Source: an uncultured Roseiflexus sp. (lineage in GTDB: Bacteria > Chloroflexota > Chloroflexia > Chloroflexales > Roseiflexaceae). From it: a stretch of 64,000 bases of DNA. The position numbers and the translations under genes are program-made. The DNA lies in contig CALGYB010000030.1 in assembly GCA_937935075.1 (NCBI GenBank), forward strand, positions 1 to 64,000, in the 5' to 3' direction. The notes beneath the pieces were generated by a model. It worked only from the letters and a program-made list of their open reading frames with translations, made no database searches and was not told the DNA's origin. Of the stretch, positions 8,436-17,794 are shown in pieces (position 1 is the stretch's first letter; the number at the start of each line of letters is the position of its first letter).

Positions 8436-9518
8436 ATGACCCCTCGACCATCGTTCGCTTCGATTGCGGCTGCGCTGGCGCTGATCATCAGCGTGGCGAA
8501 TGCGTTCCACCAGACGAGCCAGGCGCAGCCTGCGCCGCAGGCAGTCGTCGGCGGCGCCTTCACCTACCAGGGACGCCTCGATGATAATGGCGCGCCAGCC
8601 AACGGTGTGTATGACTTCGAGTTCGCGCTATTCGACGCCGTGACGGCAGGGAGCCAGGTTGGCGCTACGGTTGCGCTCAACAATGTAGCGGTGGCGAACG
8701 GCGTCTTTACTGTGCGGCTCGACTTTGGCAATCCGTTCTGGCAACAGCAGACCTTTCTGGAAGTGCGGGTGCGCAAGAGCGGCGCTGGAATCTTTACCAC
8801 GCTGACGCCGCGCCAGCCGCTGAGCGCCGCGCCGGTCGCCAGCGCCCTGCCTGGTGTGTATACCGATCAGGCTGACCAGTTCGTTGGCATTGGTCGCACG
8901 ACTCGAATCACCAACAGAGAGGTCTTTGGCATCAACGCCGATTTCGGCGCGGACGACTTAATCCGCTATGGCGGGATGTATATCAATACCGTTGCGCCAG
9001 CAGGTCTGCCGTTCTACGGCTACGCAACCGCGGGAGCATTTCGTGCGTGGACGACGTACAACCCGAACCCGGACAATGTGGCCAGCCCTAACCTCAATAA
9101 TGGCGCATGGGAGGTGTACAACGCAGTCGCAACGCGACCGCTGGTGCAAGTGCGGACGACTAGCATCGCCCAATCGGCCAGCGCGAACGGGTTGGTCAAG
9201 GCCGGCGTGGTTGCAAGTTGCAGCTCGCCAACCTCTTCCCTTTCACGCAGTTTCGTTTCCATTGCCCCTGTATCGCCTGCCCCGCCGCCTTCGGTGACGA
9301 TTGCGTGGAGCGACACCCTCAACGCCTGCGTGATCGATTTCGGTTTTATCGTCAACAATCGCTACTATGTGGCGATGGCGAATACATCCGATCCGCGGTT
9401 TGCTACATGCGTGCCCGCGCCCATTAGTGAGCCTGATTTCTCGAGAAAACTGGTGTGCAATCGGTTTCTCACGAACGGCGCACGCGAAAACGGCAGCATC
9501 GTCGTGCTGGTCTATTGA
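8436..9518 (+). CDS. Exported protein of unknown function
   Basis: A 360-residue protein with a signal peptide (hydrophobic residues about 8-24, probable cleavage near AQA). Residues about 40-150 form a beta-rich module with the pattern FTYQGRLDDNGAPANGVYDFEF and GVFTVRLDFG that is found at the start of many secreted proteins of Chloroflexota, Planctomycetota and Bacteroidota. The rest is not recognised and is rich in Asn, Ser, Val and Thr. It ends 13 bases before the next small exported protein, so the two are likely co-expressed. GAAAGGAG lies just upstream of the ATG. Function unknown; surface or extracellular location is inferred from the signal peptide. Confidence 0.7.
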   Translation: MTPRPSFASIAAALALIISVANAFHQTSQAQPAPQAVVGGAFTYQGRLDDNGAPANGVYDFEFALFDAVTAGSQVGATVALNNVAVANGVFTVRLDFGNPFWQQQTFLEVRVRKSGAGIFTTLTPRQPLSAAPVASALPGVYTDQADQFVGIGRTTRITNREVFGINADFGADDLIRYGGMYINTVAPAGLPFYGYATAGAFRAWTTYNPNPDNVASPNLNNGAWEVYNAVATRPLVQVRTTSIAQSASANGLVKAGVVASCSSPTSSLSRSFVSIAPVSPAPPPSVTIAWSDTLNACVIDFGFIVNNRYYVAMANTSDPRFATCVPAPISEPDFSRKLVCNRFLTNGARENGSIVVLVY

Positions 9519-9531
9519 CGAAAGGAGGACG

Positions 9532-9834
9532 ATGATGCACACCAGCATTCTTCGCAGGCTTGCAATCGTGCTCGTGGCGCTCGCGGCGCTCGGCGCGCTG
9601 CGGGCGGAACCGGCGGGCGGGCAGCGCTTTACGGTGACGCCAGCGGCGATCAGCGGCATCAACTCGGTGGTCGCCAGCGGCGGCGGTTTGAGCAGCGGCG
9701 GCGTGTATACGCTGCACGGCACGTGGGGCCAGGCGGCGACCGGCATCTCAACCGGCGGCGCCTATACACTGGCGGCAGGATTCTGGCACGGCGGCGCGCC
9801 GCGGTCGGTGCATCTGCCGCTGGTCATCCGTTGA
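9532..9834 (+). CDS. Small exported protein, Gly/Thr-rich
   Basis: A 100-residue protein. The start is the first of two adjacent ATGs (9532, 9535) because AAAGGAGG stands at 9521-9528. Residues 1-30 are a signal peptide. The mature part contains GGGLSSGGVYTLHGTWGQA and SGGAYTLAAGFWHG-like repeats (two copies of a GG-Y-TL motif), as seen in C-terminal parts of secreted repeat proteins. It ends HLPLVIR, and a similar YLPLVQ run follows the signal peptide of the protein at 14-856. Its 3' end overlaps the convergent purN by 11 bases. Function unknown. Confidence 0.65.
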   Translation: MMHTSILRRLAIVLVALAALGALRAEPAGGQRFTVTPAAISGINSVVASGGGLSSGGVYTLHGTWGQAATGISTGGAYTLAAGFWHGGAPRSVHLPLVIR

Positions 9835-10474
9835 GGCGTGCCAGGCGCGCGACGACCTTGACGATCAGGCGGTGCTCGACCTGCTTGATGCGCTCGTGGA
9901 GCGTTGCTTCAGTGTCGCCGGGCAGGATCGGCACTTCGACGCGCGCCAGCACCGGTCCGTCGTCCACGGCTGGCGTCACGCGGTGAATGGTGCATCCGGT
10001 GATTGGCAGGCCAAGGCGCAGCGCATCGGCGACGACGTGCGCGCCGCGCAATGCGGGGATGACGATGCCGCGCGAGGTGGTGAACGTGTCGCCGCCGTCA
10101 TCGGGCAGGAGCGCCGGGTGCTGGTTGATGACCTGGTTGGGAAAGCGGTCCAGGAAGACTGGCGATAGCACGCGCATAAAACCGGCCAGAACGATTAGAT
10201 CAGGGGTAAATGCTGCCGTCACGTCCGCCAGGCGGCATTCCCATTCTTTGCGCGCGGCGGGATCGCGCGGTTGGCGCAACGGAACGAATGCCGCCGCAAC
10301 GCGATGCTTCAGTGCGCGCTGCAACCCATAGGCGTCGGCGCGGTCGCTGATCACCAGAACAATCTCGGTATTGCCGAGGTCGCCGGTTTGCTGAGCATCG
10401 AGCAGCGCCTGAAGGTTCGAGCCGCTGCCGGAGACGAATACCGCGACGCGATATGGGGTTGTCGGGATATTCAT
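9824..10474 (-). CDS. purN: Phosphoribosylglycinamide formyltransferase
   Basis: Transfers a formyl group from 10-formyltetrahydrofolate to GAR in purine synthesis. The 216-residue protein has the phosphate loop VSGSGSNLQAL, the catalytic block NQHPALLP (Asn and His) and the aspartate of VDDGPV. Compared with E. coli PurN it carries an extra segment after HPALLP (about residues 122-138, DDGGDTFTTSRG), which sits near the active-site loop; such insertions are known in longer homologues. It overlaps purD by four bases (ATGA), so the two are translationally coupled. Confidence 0.92.
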   Translation of the reverse strand: MNIPTTPYRVAVFVSGSGSNLQALLDAQQTGDLGNTEIVLVISDRADAYGLQRALKHRVAAAFVPLRQPRDPAARKEWECRLADVTAAFTPDLIVLAGFMRVLSPVFLDRFPNQVINQHPALLPDDGGDTFTTSRGIVIPALRGAHVVADALRLGLPITGCTIHRVTPAVDDGPVLARVEVPILPGDTEATLHERIKQVEHRLIVKVVARLARLNG

Positions 10475-11727
10475 TGGATTGCCCTGGCGCCAATGTCACG
10501 GCGGTACTGCATACCCGGAAAGGAAATCCGGTCCACTGCTGCATATGCGCGTGTCAGCGCCCCGCGCAGTGTGGCATCAATGCCGGTGACACCGAGCACA
10601 CGCCCGCCTGCTGTTGTCAACTGACCATTTTTCCACGCAGTGCCGGCGTGGAAGATCAGCACATTCGGATCATTGATGGTCTCGATGCCGACGATTACAT
10701 CGCCGCGGCGCGGCGTGTCGGGGTATCCTGCTGCTGCCAGCACAACGCACGCTGCCGCCTCACCCGTCCAGCGCAGCAAATCGTCGGACAGCGTTCCATT
10801 CCCGGCGCTGGCCGCAAGCGCCGCGAGCAGGTCGCCCTCCAGCAGCGGCAGGATCGCCTGTGTCTCCGGGTCGCCGAAGCGCGCGTTGAACTCCAGCACC
10901 CGCGGTCCGTGTTCGGTCAGGATCAAGCCGGCGTAGAGTGCGCCGCAGAATGGCGTTCCCGCTCGTTTCAGCGCGCGCAGCGCCGGCAGGATGACCTGCG
11001 CTGTCAGATCGGTAACATCGGCGGGTGTGAGGTGCGGCGCGGGAGCGTAGGCGCCCATGCCGCCGGTGTTCGGTCCGGCGTCGCCGTCACGCAGGCGCTT
11101 GTGATCCTGCGCCGGCGGCAGCGGCAGCGCACGCTCGCCAGCGCACAGCGCAATCAGCGACACTTCCGGTCCACTGAGGCGTTCTTCGAGCACCAGGCGC
11201 GCGCCGGCGCCGGTGACGCTCAATGTCCGAATCGCATCCAGCGCGTCGCCGACCGACTCGGGGACAATCACCCCCTTGCCGGCGGCAAGCCCGTCGGCTT
11301 TCACGACCCACGCTCGTCCGGTGGCGCGCACAAAATCGGCTGCTTCGTTGGGATTGTCGAAGATGCACGCTTCGGCGGTTGGAATGCCCGCCTCGATCAT
11401 CAGCCGCTTGGCGAAGGCTTTACTGCTCTCGATCTGCGCCGCTGCCGCAGTGGGACCAAAGACCGGAATGCCTGCCCTGAGGCAGGCGTCCGCCAGACCA
11501 GCCGCGAGCGGCGCTTCGGGACCGACGACGACCAGATCGATCCGCTCGCGTTGCGCAATCTCAACGAGGCGCGGGATGTCCAAAACCTCGACCGGCAGAT
11601 TGCGCCCGACACGTGCCGTGCCCGGATTGCCAGGCGCAACGAAGAGCGCGTCGATCAGCGGCGACTGCGCCAGTTTCCATGCCAGCGCGTGCTCACGCCC
11701 GCCGGCGCCAATGAGGAGAACGTTCAT
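10471..11727 (-). CDS. purD: Phosphoribosylamine-glycine ligase
   Basis: ATP-dependent ligation of glycine to phosphoribosylamine, second step of de novo purine synthesis. The 418 residues match the usual length. Landmarks: N-terminal MNVLLIGAGGREHALAW, the ATP-grasp motifs KADGLAAGKGV and EERLSGPEVSL, and the metal-binding stretch LEFNARFGDPETQ. First gene of a two-gene unit with purN. Other pur genes are not in the window. Confidence 0.95.
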   Translation of the reverse strand: MNVLLIGAGGREHALAWKLAQSPLIDALFVAPGNPGTARVGRNLPVEVLDIPRLVEIAQRERIDLVVVGPEAPLAAGLADACLRAGIPVFGPTAAAAQIESSKAFAKRLMIEAGIPTAEACIFDNPNEAADFVRATGRAWVVKADGLAAGKGVIVPESVGDALDAIRTLSVTGAGARLVLEERLSGPEVSLIALCAGERALPLPPAQDHKRLRDGDAGPNTGGMGAYAPAPHLTPADVTDLTAQVILPALRALKRAGTPFCGALYAGLILTEHGPRVLEFNARFGDPETQAILPLLEGDLLAALAASAGNGTLSDDLLRWTGEAAACVVLAAAGYPDTPRRGDVIVGIETINDPNVLIFHAGTAWKNGQLTTAGGRVLGVTGIDATLRGALTRAYAAVDRISFPGMQYRRDIGARAIQ

Positions 11728-12122
11728 TGTACCGACCTCTCGAACCTGTTCCGGTACGATTATAGCACCATAGGTGGCGGCGTGATGTGCGGGCGCGCCG
11801 GTTGGGGAAGGGCAAAACGCGCCGTGTGAGGGATGGTCTCAGACGCGTCCCTACCTCGCTCGCCTCCAATCACGCCGGGCGTGCTTCCGTCGGGCGTCCG
11901 CCTGTGTGGACGCCTTCGCCTCCGTCTGCGCAGGCGAAGGCGTCGGAAAAATCCTTCAGAGGCGATTTCAACCGCCGGCTGCCTGTATCGGGCGCAGATC
12001 CGGTTCGACAGCGCCGGTATAGTCGTGTACACTGCTCGCGTATGACAGGTTCGAACAATATGGGATAACAGGGTTCGGATCTCGGTCGCCTTGTTTTGTC
12101 GCAGCGTACCTGATGGACTACT
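11728..12122. other. Gap with a palindrome, no gene
   Basis: The 395 bases between purD and the nitronate monooxygenase remnant. GACGCCTTCGCCT (11909-11921) and AGGCGAAGGCGTC (11932-11944) form a perfect 13-base stem with a 10-base loop; its core resembles the arm of the 92-bp repeat family. No coding sequence was seen. Confidence 0.55.
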
Positions 12123-13171
12123 ATGATCCTGCAAGAACTGTTCGGCATCGAGCTGCCGATCATCCAGGCGCCCATGGCAGGTGTGCGGGGCGCCGCACTC
12201 GCCGTCGCCGTGTCGAATGCGGGCGGGCTTGGATCGTTGCCCTGCGCCACGCTCAGTCTCGACGCTCTGCGGAATGAACTGGCGGCGATCCGAACCGAAC
12301 ACAGACCAGTAAGCCATTCAACGTCAACTTCTTCTGTCACACGCCGCCGGCGGCGGACGCTCAACGCGAGGCGGCATGGCGGGCGAAGCTTGCGCCGTAT
12401 TACCGGGAGTTCGGCATTGATGCGGAGAGCATTCCCGTTGGGGCAGGACGTTCGCCCTTCAGCGCCGAAGCCGCCGATCTGCTCAGCGAATTCGAATCGC
12501 CCGTCGTGAGTTTTCATTTTGGCCTGCCGTCAGCCGAATTGCTGGCGCGCGTGAAGGCGTGGGGTGCGAAAATCATCGCCTCAGCGACCACCATTGACGA
12601 GGCGCTCCGGCTCGAAGCACACGGGGTCGATGCCATCATTGCGCAAGGTCTCGAGGCAGGCGGGCATCGCGGCATGTCCCTGGTAGACGATCTCAGTACG
12701 CAAGTCGGCACATTCGCGCTGGTTCCCCAGATTGTTCAGCGGGTCAGGGTTCCGGTCATGGCATCTGGCGGCATCGCAGGTGCGAGGGGTGTTGCGGCGG
12801 CGCTGGCGCTCGGCGCAGTGGGCGTGCAGGTCGGCACGGCGTATCTCCTCTGTCCAGAGGCGACGACCGGCGCCGTGCATCGCGCTGCACTGAAGAGCGA
12901 GGTTGCCCGCCATACCGCAATCACGAACCTTTTCACCGGACGACCGGCACGTGGCATTGTGAGTCGCCTCATGAGAGAACCTGGACCGATCAGCGACGCT
13001 CCACCGGCTTTTCCCTTCGCTGCTGCCGCCATCGCACCCTTGTGCGCCAGGGCTGAAAGTCAGGGTTCCGGTGATTTCTCGCCGCTCTGGTGCGGCCAGA
13101 ATGCCAGCGGGTGCAGAGCGATCCCGGCTGCCCAACTCACGCGGGAACTGGCTGCTGGAATTGCAGGGTAG
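12123..13171 (+). pseudogene. Nitronate monooxygenase family gene, broken by a frameshift
   Basis: FMN-dependent TIM-barrel enzyme family that oxidises nitronates. The start MILQELFGIELPIIQAPMAG is intact in one frame. Near 12297-12303 the reading moves to a different frame, where KPFNVNFFCHTPPAADAQ and the rest follow without a stop: SFHFGLPSAELLARVKAWG, AIIAQGLEAGGHRG (with the catalytic-region His), ASGGIAGARGVAAALALGA and GVQVGTAYLLCPE. The change equals loss of one base or gain of two. Apart from the shift the gene is full length (about 349 residues), so decay is recent or the shift is a sequencing error. Confidence 0.85.
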
Positions 13172-13362
13172 CTCCACTGCGAGGTCTGAATGTCCAGGGT
13201 GAGGTTGATGGCTTGATATGCGTGCCTTGTCAGACGGGAGCGAACAAGGCAGGCGACGCCGCTCACAGTGGTCTTTGAGTCGTTAATCCGGTATCGCCCG
13301 GCGCCCGGTTTAGCCCGCACGGGCACGCTTCGCTTCCTGTAGCCTGTGACTTATGATACTAA

Positions 13363-13452
<90 letters not shown>

Positions 13453-13455
13453 TAA

Positions 13456-13625
13456 TGCGCGGTCATTCGTACAATACTGCCGGTGCGCTACGGGCGAAAG
13501 CCCTCGCTGAGGACATGAAAGCCCCGCTGGGGCTACTGAGAAGGCGGGCTTCGCAACCGGAGCCTGCGGCTTCAGCCGCCAGGCGCAGAGCGAATGCCGA
13601 ATTATTTTGTGCATGTTCATCACGT
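13456..13625. repeat. Dispersed hairpin-rich repeat
   Basis: Contains the hairpins GCCCCGCTGGGGC and GCGGCTTCAGCCGC-like arms and the phrase ACAATACTGCCGG, all of which recur at about 51400-51475, and partly at 4965-5100, 46186-46435 and 63245-63300. No coding potential. With the 92-bp element it fills most of the 577-base gap 13172-13748; 13172-13359 shows nothing recognisable. Confidence 0.6.
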
Positions 13626-13748
13626 CCGCGCGTATGCGCCTGTCAGGGACGATGCAGCCACTGCTGCTCGGCGCTGTGCTGTGGTTCCTGACGAATCCCG
13701 AAGGCAACTGGTATAATTGGGGATGATGCCAGCTCGAAAGGACGACCT

Positions 13749-14531
13749 GTGCCCCACCCGTTTCCTGGAATGAATCCTTACCTCGAAGCGCCGGGCCTCT
13801 GGCCCGATGTGCACAACCGTCTGATCGTCAGCATCGCCGACGATCTGGCGCCAGTGCTGCGTCCACAGTACTATGTTGCAATCGAGGAACGCACCTATCT
13901 GGCCGAACCCGAAGACGCGGCATTTGTCGGTCGGGCGGATGCCGCCGTTGTGACGCGCTCTGCTCAGCCGGTAAGCGTATCCGTTCCTTTTCAAGAGTCG
14001 GGAGGGGTGGCGGTTGAGGTGGCGTTGCCCGACCTGGTGCGCGAGTCGTATCTGGAGGTGCGCGCCGCAACTGATGGGCGGGTCGTGACCGTTATCGAAG
14101 CGCTGTCGCCTGCCAACAAGCGTTCTGGCGAAGGGCGCGCGCTCTATCTGCGCAAACGTCTTGCCGTGCTGGGCAGTCTCAGTCATTTGGTCGAAATCGA
14201 CCTGCTGCGCGCGGGTGAACCGATGCCGGTGCGTGGATGGACAGGCGTGAGCGACTATCGCATACTCATCAGCCGCAGCAACCAGCGTCCGCGCGCGCTG
14301 CTCATTCCCTTCAGCGTTCGCCAGCCAATTCCGCGCTTTGCCGTACCGCTCGATGCGGATGCGACCGAACCTGAGATCGACCTGGGGGCGCTACTGCACG
14401 TCATCTACGAACGCGCCTCCTTCGACCTGAGCATCGATTACCGCCGAGACCCCGAGCCGCCGCTGACCGGAGACGATGCAGCCTGGGCAGACCAGCTTCT
14501 GCGTCAGAGTGGACTGCGCCAGGATCACTGA
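13749..14531 (+). CDS. DUF4058 family protein
   Basis: 260 residues starting MPHPFPGMNPYLEAPGLWPDVHNRLI, the hallmark of DUF4058, a family frequent in Cyanobacteria, Chloroflexota and Planctomycetota. The core VIEALSPANKRSGEGRALYLRKRL resembles the restriction-endonuclease-like fold motif pattern (E plus ExK-like residues), so a nuclease-related fold is possible, but no function is established. No signal or membrane segment. It is single and convergent with the iron permease gene, 16 bases apart. Confidence 0.85.
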   Translation: MPHPFPGMNPYLEAPGLWPDVHNRLIVSIADDLAPVLRPQYYVAIEERTYLAEPEDAAFVGRADAAVVTRSAQPVSVSVPFQESGGVAVEVALPDLVRESYLEVRAATDGRVVTVIEALSPANKRSGEGRALYLRKRLAVLGSLSHLVEIDLLRAGEPMPVRGWTGVSDYRILISRSNQRPRALLIPFSVRQPIPRFAVPLDADATEPEIDLGALLHVIYERASFDLSIDYRRDPEPPLTGDDAAWADQLLRQSGLRQDH

Positions 14532-14547
14532 TGCACCCTGCTGATAT

Positions 14548-16221
14548 TCAACTGTGGGAAAGCACTTTCTCCATCCCCGCCTGATGGCGCATGACGACCA
14601 GCAGGGTGATGACCGTAACGATGATCAACGCAAACGCCGGCGGCGCCGCCTGGGTATGCACCGATTCGCTGGCAGCCACCCAGATGCGCACCGGCAGGGT
14701 ATCGAAACCCGGTGGACGCAGAAGGATGACCGTTGGCAATTCCTTCATGGCGGTCACGAAGCAAAGCACCCAGCCCGCCAGCAACCCTGGCGCTGCGACC
14801 GGCACGGTCACATGCCGGAACGTTTGCAAGCCGTTATTCCCCAGTGTGCGCGCTGCCTGCTCCAGCGACGGCGACACGACGCGCAACGCCGATTCGTTGG
14901 CAGTCACCGCCTGCGGCAGCAAGCGGAAGACAAAGCCGGTAACCAGCACGATGAGCGTGCCGTAGAGCATCGGCATCCAGCGGTTGAACAGCAACACGAA
15001 ACTCAGCCCGATGATAATCCCCGGCAGTGCAAACGGACTCTGGCAGGCGGCAAGCAACAGATTGCCCCAGCGCCCCGGTCGGCGGACGGCGACGAGCGCC
15101 GGGAAGATGGCCAGCGCGATGGCGCCGGTAGCGGCGGCGGCGGCAAGCCCGACGCTGTTCACTGCATAGCGCAGCACGCCGGCATTGTTGACGCCCCAGA
15201 TCCGATCAACCTCGGTTGGGAAAAGCCATCCCTGCAATGTCAGTCCGCTGAGCGTCAGCAGCGGCAGTCCAAGAGAAAAGAAGGTCAACAGACCGACCGC
15301 CAGCAGTGCCAGCGGACGCCAGCGCCCCAGGCGGGTCAGCCGCCGGGGTTGCCAGCGGGTGCGCGTCATCCGGCGTTCGCGGCGCGCCAGCCAGGCGGCG
15401 CCGTAGAGCGCCGGCACAGCCATTCCGATCAGAACGAAACTCAGGATCGCCGCTGCGGATCGATCAACCTGACCGGCGAATTGCTGGAAGATTGCCAGGG
15501 TGAAGGTGCGGTAGCGAAGCATCGCCACCGTGCCGAAATCCGAAAGCACGTAGAGCGCCACCAGCAGCGCACCGCCAGCCGCTGCCGGCAGCGCCAGCGG
15601 CAACACTACGCGCCAGAGGGTCTTCCAGGCCGAAAGACCGGTGATGCGCGCCGCTTCTTCCAGCGATCGGTCGAGGGAACGGAGCGCCGCACCGACCGGA
15701 AGAAACACATATGGGAACACACACAGACTGATAACCATCGTGGCGCCCCACAGATTCGTGATCGGCGGCAGCGGGAATGTCCCGCGAGCGAATCCCAGCC
15801 ATTCTACGGCAACCTGATCAATCACCCCGCCGCGTCGGAAGAGGATCAGCCAGCAGATCGCCGCTACATACGCCGGAATCGCCAGCGGCAGCGCCAGCAC
15901 CACCCGCCACACTCGCGCTCCCGGCAGATCGGTGCGCTCGACCAGCCATGCTGCGCCGCAGCCGAACAGAATGCTGAGCGCCACTGTCGTCGCGGTCAGC
16001 GCCAGCGTGTTGCCGGCCAGAACTGGAATCTGCCGGGACCAGAGGCGTGTCCAGATGGCGGCATCCGCTTCGAGCGCCCGGATCAGAATGTAGGCAAGCG
16101 GGATGATCGCCAGAACGCCGACCAGCGTCGCCACGATATGCAGCGCAGCCGATGACGAACGCCATACGACCATCGATGCGCGCAGCGTGTGCGCAGCGGG
16201 GAGAGGAATCGTTTGTTTCAT
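14548..16221 (-). CDS. fbpB: Ferric-iron ABC transporter permease
   Basis: A 557-residue fused permease with two six-helix halves, each holding a binding-protein-dependent transport (EAA) loop: [21 protein letters not shown] and [21 protein letters not shown] (split here across the two halves at about 200 and 470). This is the FbpB/ThiP-like layout. It follows the iron-binding protein gene by 72 bases in which a perfect hairpin lies. No ATP-binding subunit is encoded next to it. Confidence 0.88.
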   Translation of the reverse strand: MKQTIPLPAAHTLRASMVVWRSSSAALHIVATLVGVLAIIPLAYILIRALEADAAIWTRLWSRQIPVLAGNTLALTATTVALSILFGCGAAWLVERTDLPGARVWRVVLALPLAIPAYVAAICWLILFRRGGVIDQVAVEWLGFARGTFPLPPITNLWGATMVISLCVFPYVFLPVGAALRSLDRSLEEAARITGLSAWKTLWRVVLPLALPAAAGGALLVALYVLSDFGTVAMLRYRTFTLAIFQQFAGQVDRSAAAILSFVLIGMAVPALYGAAWLARRERRMTRTRWQPRRLTRLGRWRPLALLAVGLLTFFSLGLPLLTLSGLTLQGWLFPTEVDRIWGVNNAGVLRYAVNSVGLAAAAATGAIALAIFPALVAVRRPGRWGNLLLAACQSPFALPGIIIGLSFVLLFNRWMPMLYGTLIVLVTGFVFRLLPQAVTANESALRVVSPSLEQAARTLGNNGLQTFRHVTVPVAAPGLLAGWVLCFVTAMKELPTVILLRPPGFDTLPVRIWVAASESVHTQAAPPAFALIIVTVITLLVVMRHQAGMEKVLSHS

Positions 16222-16238
16222 GTGATGATTGGCGACGG

Positions 16239-16273
16239 CTGGAAGGGCGAAGGCACTGCCTTCGCCCTTCCAG
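16239..16273. terminator. Perfect hairpin between the iron-binding protein and permease genes
   Basis: CTGGAAGGGCGAAGGCA (16239-16255) and its exact complement (16257-16273) with one central base. There is no T-run, so it may lower expression of the permease relative to the binding protein, stabilise the upstream mRNA, or just be a repeat relic related to the GGCGAAGGC palindromes. Confidence 0.5.
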
Positions 16274-16293
16274 GCGACTTTTCAGACACGCGC

Positions 16294-17427
16294 TTACGGC
16301 ATACCCACCTTCTGAACCAGCGCCCGCGTCGGCTCCAGTTCATCCCGCAGAGTCTTGAGCGGGAATGGGTTCAACTTGAATGAACGAAGCGGCGCAACTC
16401 CTTCCGCCAGCGGAACGTCAGGGACGATGGGATATTCATAGTTTCGCTCGGCATAGATCTTCTGTCCATCTGGCGAAAGCATGAAATCGACGAACATCTT
16501 CGCCATCTCCGGGTTGGGTCCGCCCTTGACGATCCCGGCATTGGTCGAGTTGACCATCAACCCCAATCCGCCATCTTCCTGATCGGGATAGACCACGCCA
16601 ACCGGTGCGCCTTCCGCTTTGGAGAGATGGTAGTAGTAGTGATTAACCAACCCCAATTTCAGTTCACCCGCGCCGACTGCCTTGCGCACATCGGTGTGAC
16701 CGCCAAAGAACTGAGTATTGTTCTCCAGCAATCCTTGCATGAAGGCTTCAGTTGCCGCTTCGCCCAGTTGATTGCGCATCATGACCAGTTGCGCCATCAT
16801 GGCGCCGTTGGTGCTGTTGGCGGAGCCGAGAGCATCCTTCCATTTGGGATCCGCCAGGTCAACCATCTTCTGCGGCAACTCTTCAGGCTTGACCAGATCG
16901 GTATTGTACATGATAACGCGAGCGCGGAGCGTCAGTGCGACCCAGCTCCCATCGTCGGCGCGGTAATCCGCCGGAATCGCCATCACCGCAGGCGAATCGT
17001 TCGGCGCAAAGACCCCTTCAGCCGCCAGGTTCTCCATCGTCAGAATGTCGGAATTGATCAGGACATCCGCCTGCGGATTGGCGCGCTCTTCGAGGATGCG
17101 CGCCGCCAGTTCGCTGTTGCTGCCGTTGAGCACTGTGACCCTGATGTCGGGGTAGACGGCGTTGAAGGCTTCGATAACCGGTTTGAACAATGCTTCGGCG
17201 CGCGTCGTGTACACGACGACTTCGCCCTTCGGGGCAGCGATTGGCGCCGCAGTGGGTTGTTCGGGTGCAGTCGTTGGCTCAGCAGGCGCCGTCGTTGGCG
17301 CCGCAGCGGGTTGTTCGGGCGCCGTCGTCGGGGCGGCGGCAGGTTGCCCGCCACAGGCTGCGATCAGCGCGACGCTCATCGTGAGGAGCAACAGACGAAA
17401 CCTTAAAAGCCCTGGCATCCGGTTCAT
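16294..17427 (-). CDS. fbpA: Ferric-iron ABC transporter binding lipoprotein
   Basis: A 377-residue lipoprotein: signal peptide with lipobox LIAAC (Cys25), a low-complexity Ala/Pro/Thr spacer to about residue 68, then a class of binding protein matching FbpA/FutA ([34 protein letters not shown]). The triple tyrosine in [11 protein letters not shown] fits the tyrosines that bind Fe(III) in this family. The spacer is a repetitive tether ([10 protein letters not shown] twice with variants). It heads the operon and lies downstream of a promoter with a metal-regulator-like box. AAAGGAA precedes the ATG by eight bases. Confidence 0.9.
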   Translation of the reverse strand: MNRMPGLLRFRLLLLTMSVALIAACGGQPAAAPTTAPEQPAAAPTTAPAEPTTAPEQPTAAPIAAPKGEVVVYTTRAEALFKPVIEAFNAVYPDIRVTVLNGSNSELAARILEERANPQADVLINSDILTMENLAAEGVFAPNDSPAVMAIPADYRADDGSWVALTLRARVIMYNTDLVKPEELPQKMVDLADPKWKDALGSANSTNGAMMAQLVMMRNQLGEAATEAFMQGLLENNTQFFGGHTDVRKAVGAGELKLGLVNHYYYHLSKAEGAPVGVVYPDQEDGGLGLMVNSTNAGIVKGGPNPEMAKMFVDFMLSPDGQKIYAERNYEYPIVPDVPLAEGVAPLRSFKLNPFPLKTLRDELEPTRALVQKVGMP

Positions 17428-17553
17428 GGTGCATGTGTTCCTTTCCAGACAGTGGCTACGACTGTCTCACATCTGACAGACCAGTGGCGTCGTCAATCAA
17501 CCGCGAGGTTGTCGGCGACAGGGACGCGCAGCGCGCCGGCGAGTGATGAGCAA

Positions 17554-17563
17554 AGGTTAACCT
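17554..17563. promoter_or_regulatory. Palindrome AGGTTAACCT near the iron transcription start
   Basis: A perfect 10-base palindrome at the predicted start of transcription of fbpA, seven bases from the DtxR-like box. Its core resembles half sites of DtxR/MntR-family operators. It may be a second operator. Confidence 0.45.
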
Positions 17564-17569
17564 GTGGTG

Positions 17570-17600
17570 TTAGATTACCCTAACATCAAAACTTTGTCAA
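17570..17600 (-). promoter_or_regulatory. fbpA promoter overlapped by a DtxR/IdeR-like box
   Basis: Minus strand TTGACA (17600-17595), 17-base spacer, TAATCT (17577-17572). On top of the minus-10 and spacer lies TTAGATTACCCTAACATCA (17570-17588), which matches the IdeR/DtxR consensus TWAGGTWAGSCTWACCTWA at 15 of 19 positions by hand count. An iron-loaded repressor there would shut the importer in iron-replete cells. Confidence 0.65.
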
Positions 17601-17794
17601 GTTTCATCTGGCAGAATAGTGAAAACCCGGCGTCGATGCACGTTGCTGGGAGAAAGGGCGACCCGCAGATGGATGGCGCGGCTTCACAGCGATCAGACCA
17701 CGTCTGAAGCAGCAGGCGGGGATGATCGTCGTCAGTGGCTCACCGATGCGCGTTCTTCGGAGAACTCCTTGCGTCGCATTGCCGATTTCGGGGA
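17601..17794. other. Rest of the gap between fbpA and the histidine kinase gene
   Basis: The 367-base gap 17428-17794 contains the iron promoter and leader; 17601-17794 shows no gene, RNA or clear repeat. Confidence 0.4.

Noticed and set aside
10453-11829. 458-residue open frame antisense to purD
   Set aside because: purD is complete on the other strand; the product is Arg/Gln-rich without known motifs.
14554-16155. 533-residue open frame antisense to fbpB
   Set aside because: Arg/Gln/His-rich shadow of a membrane-protein gene; no family resemblance.
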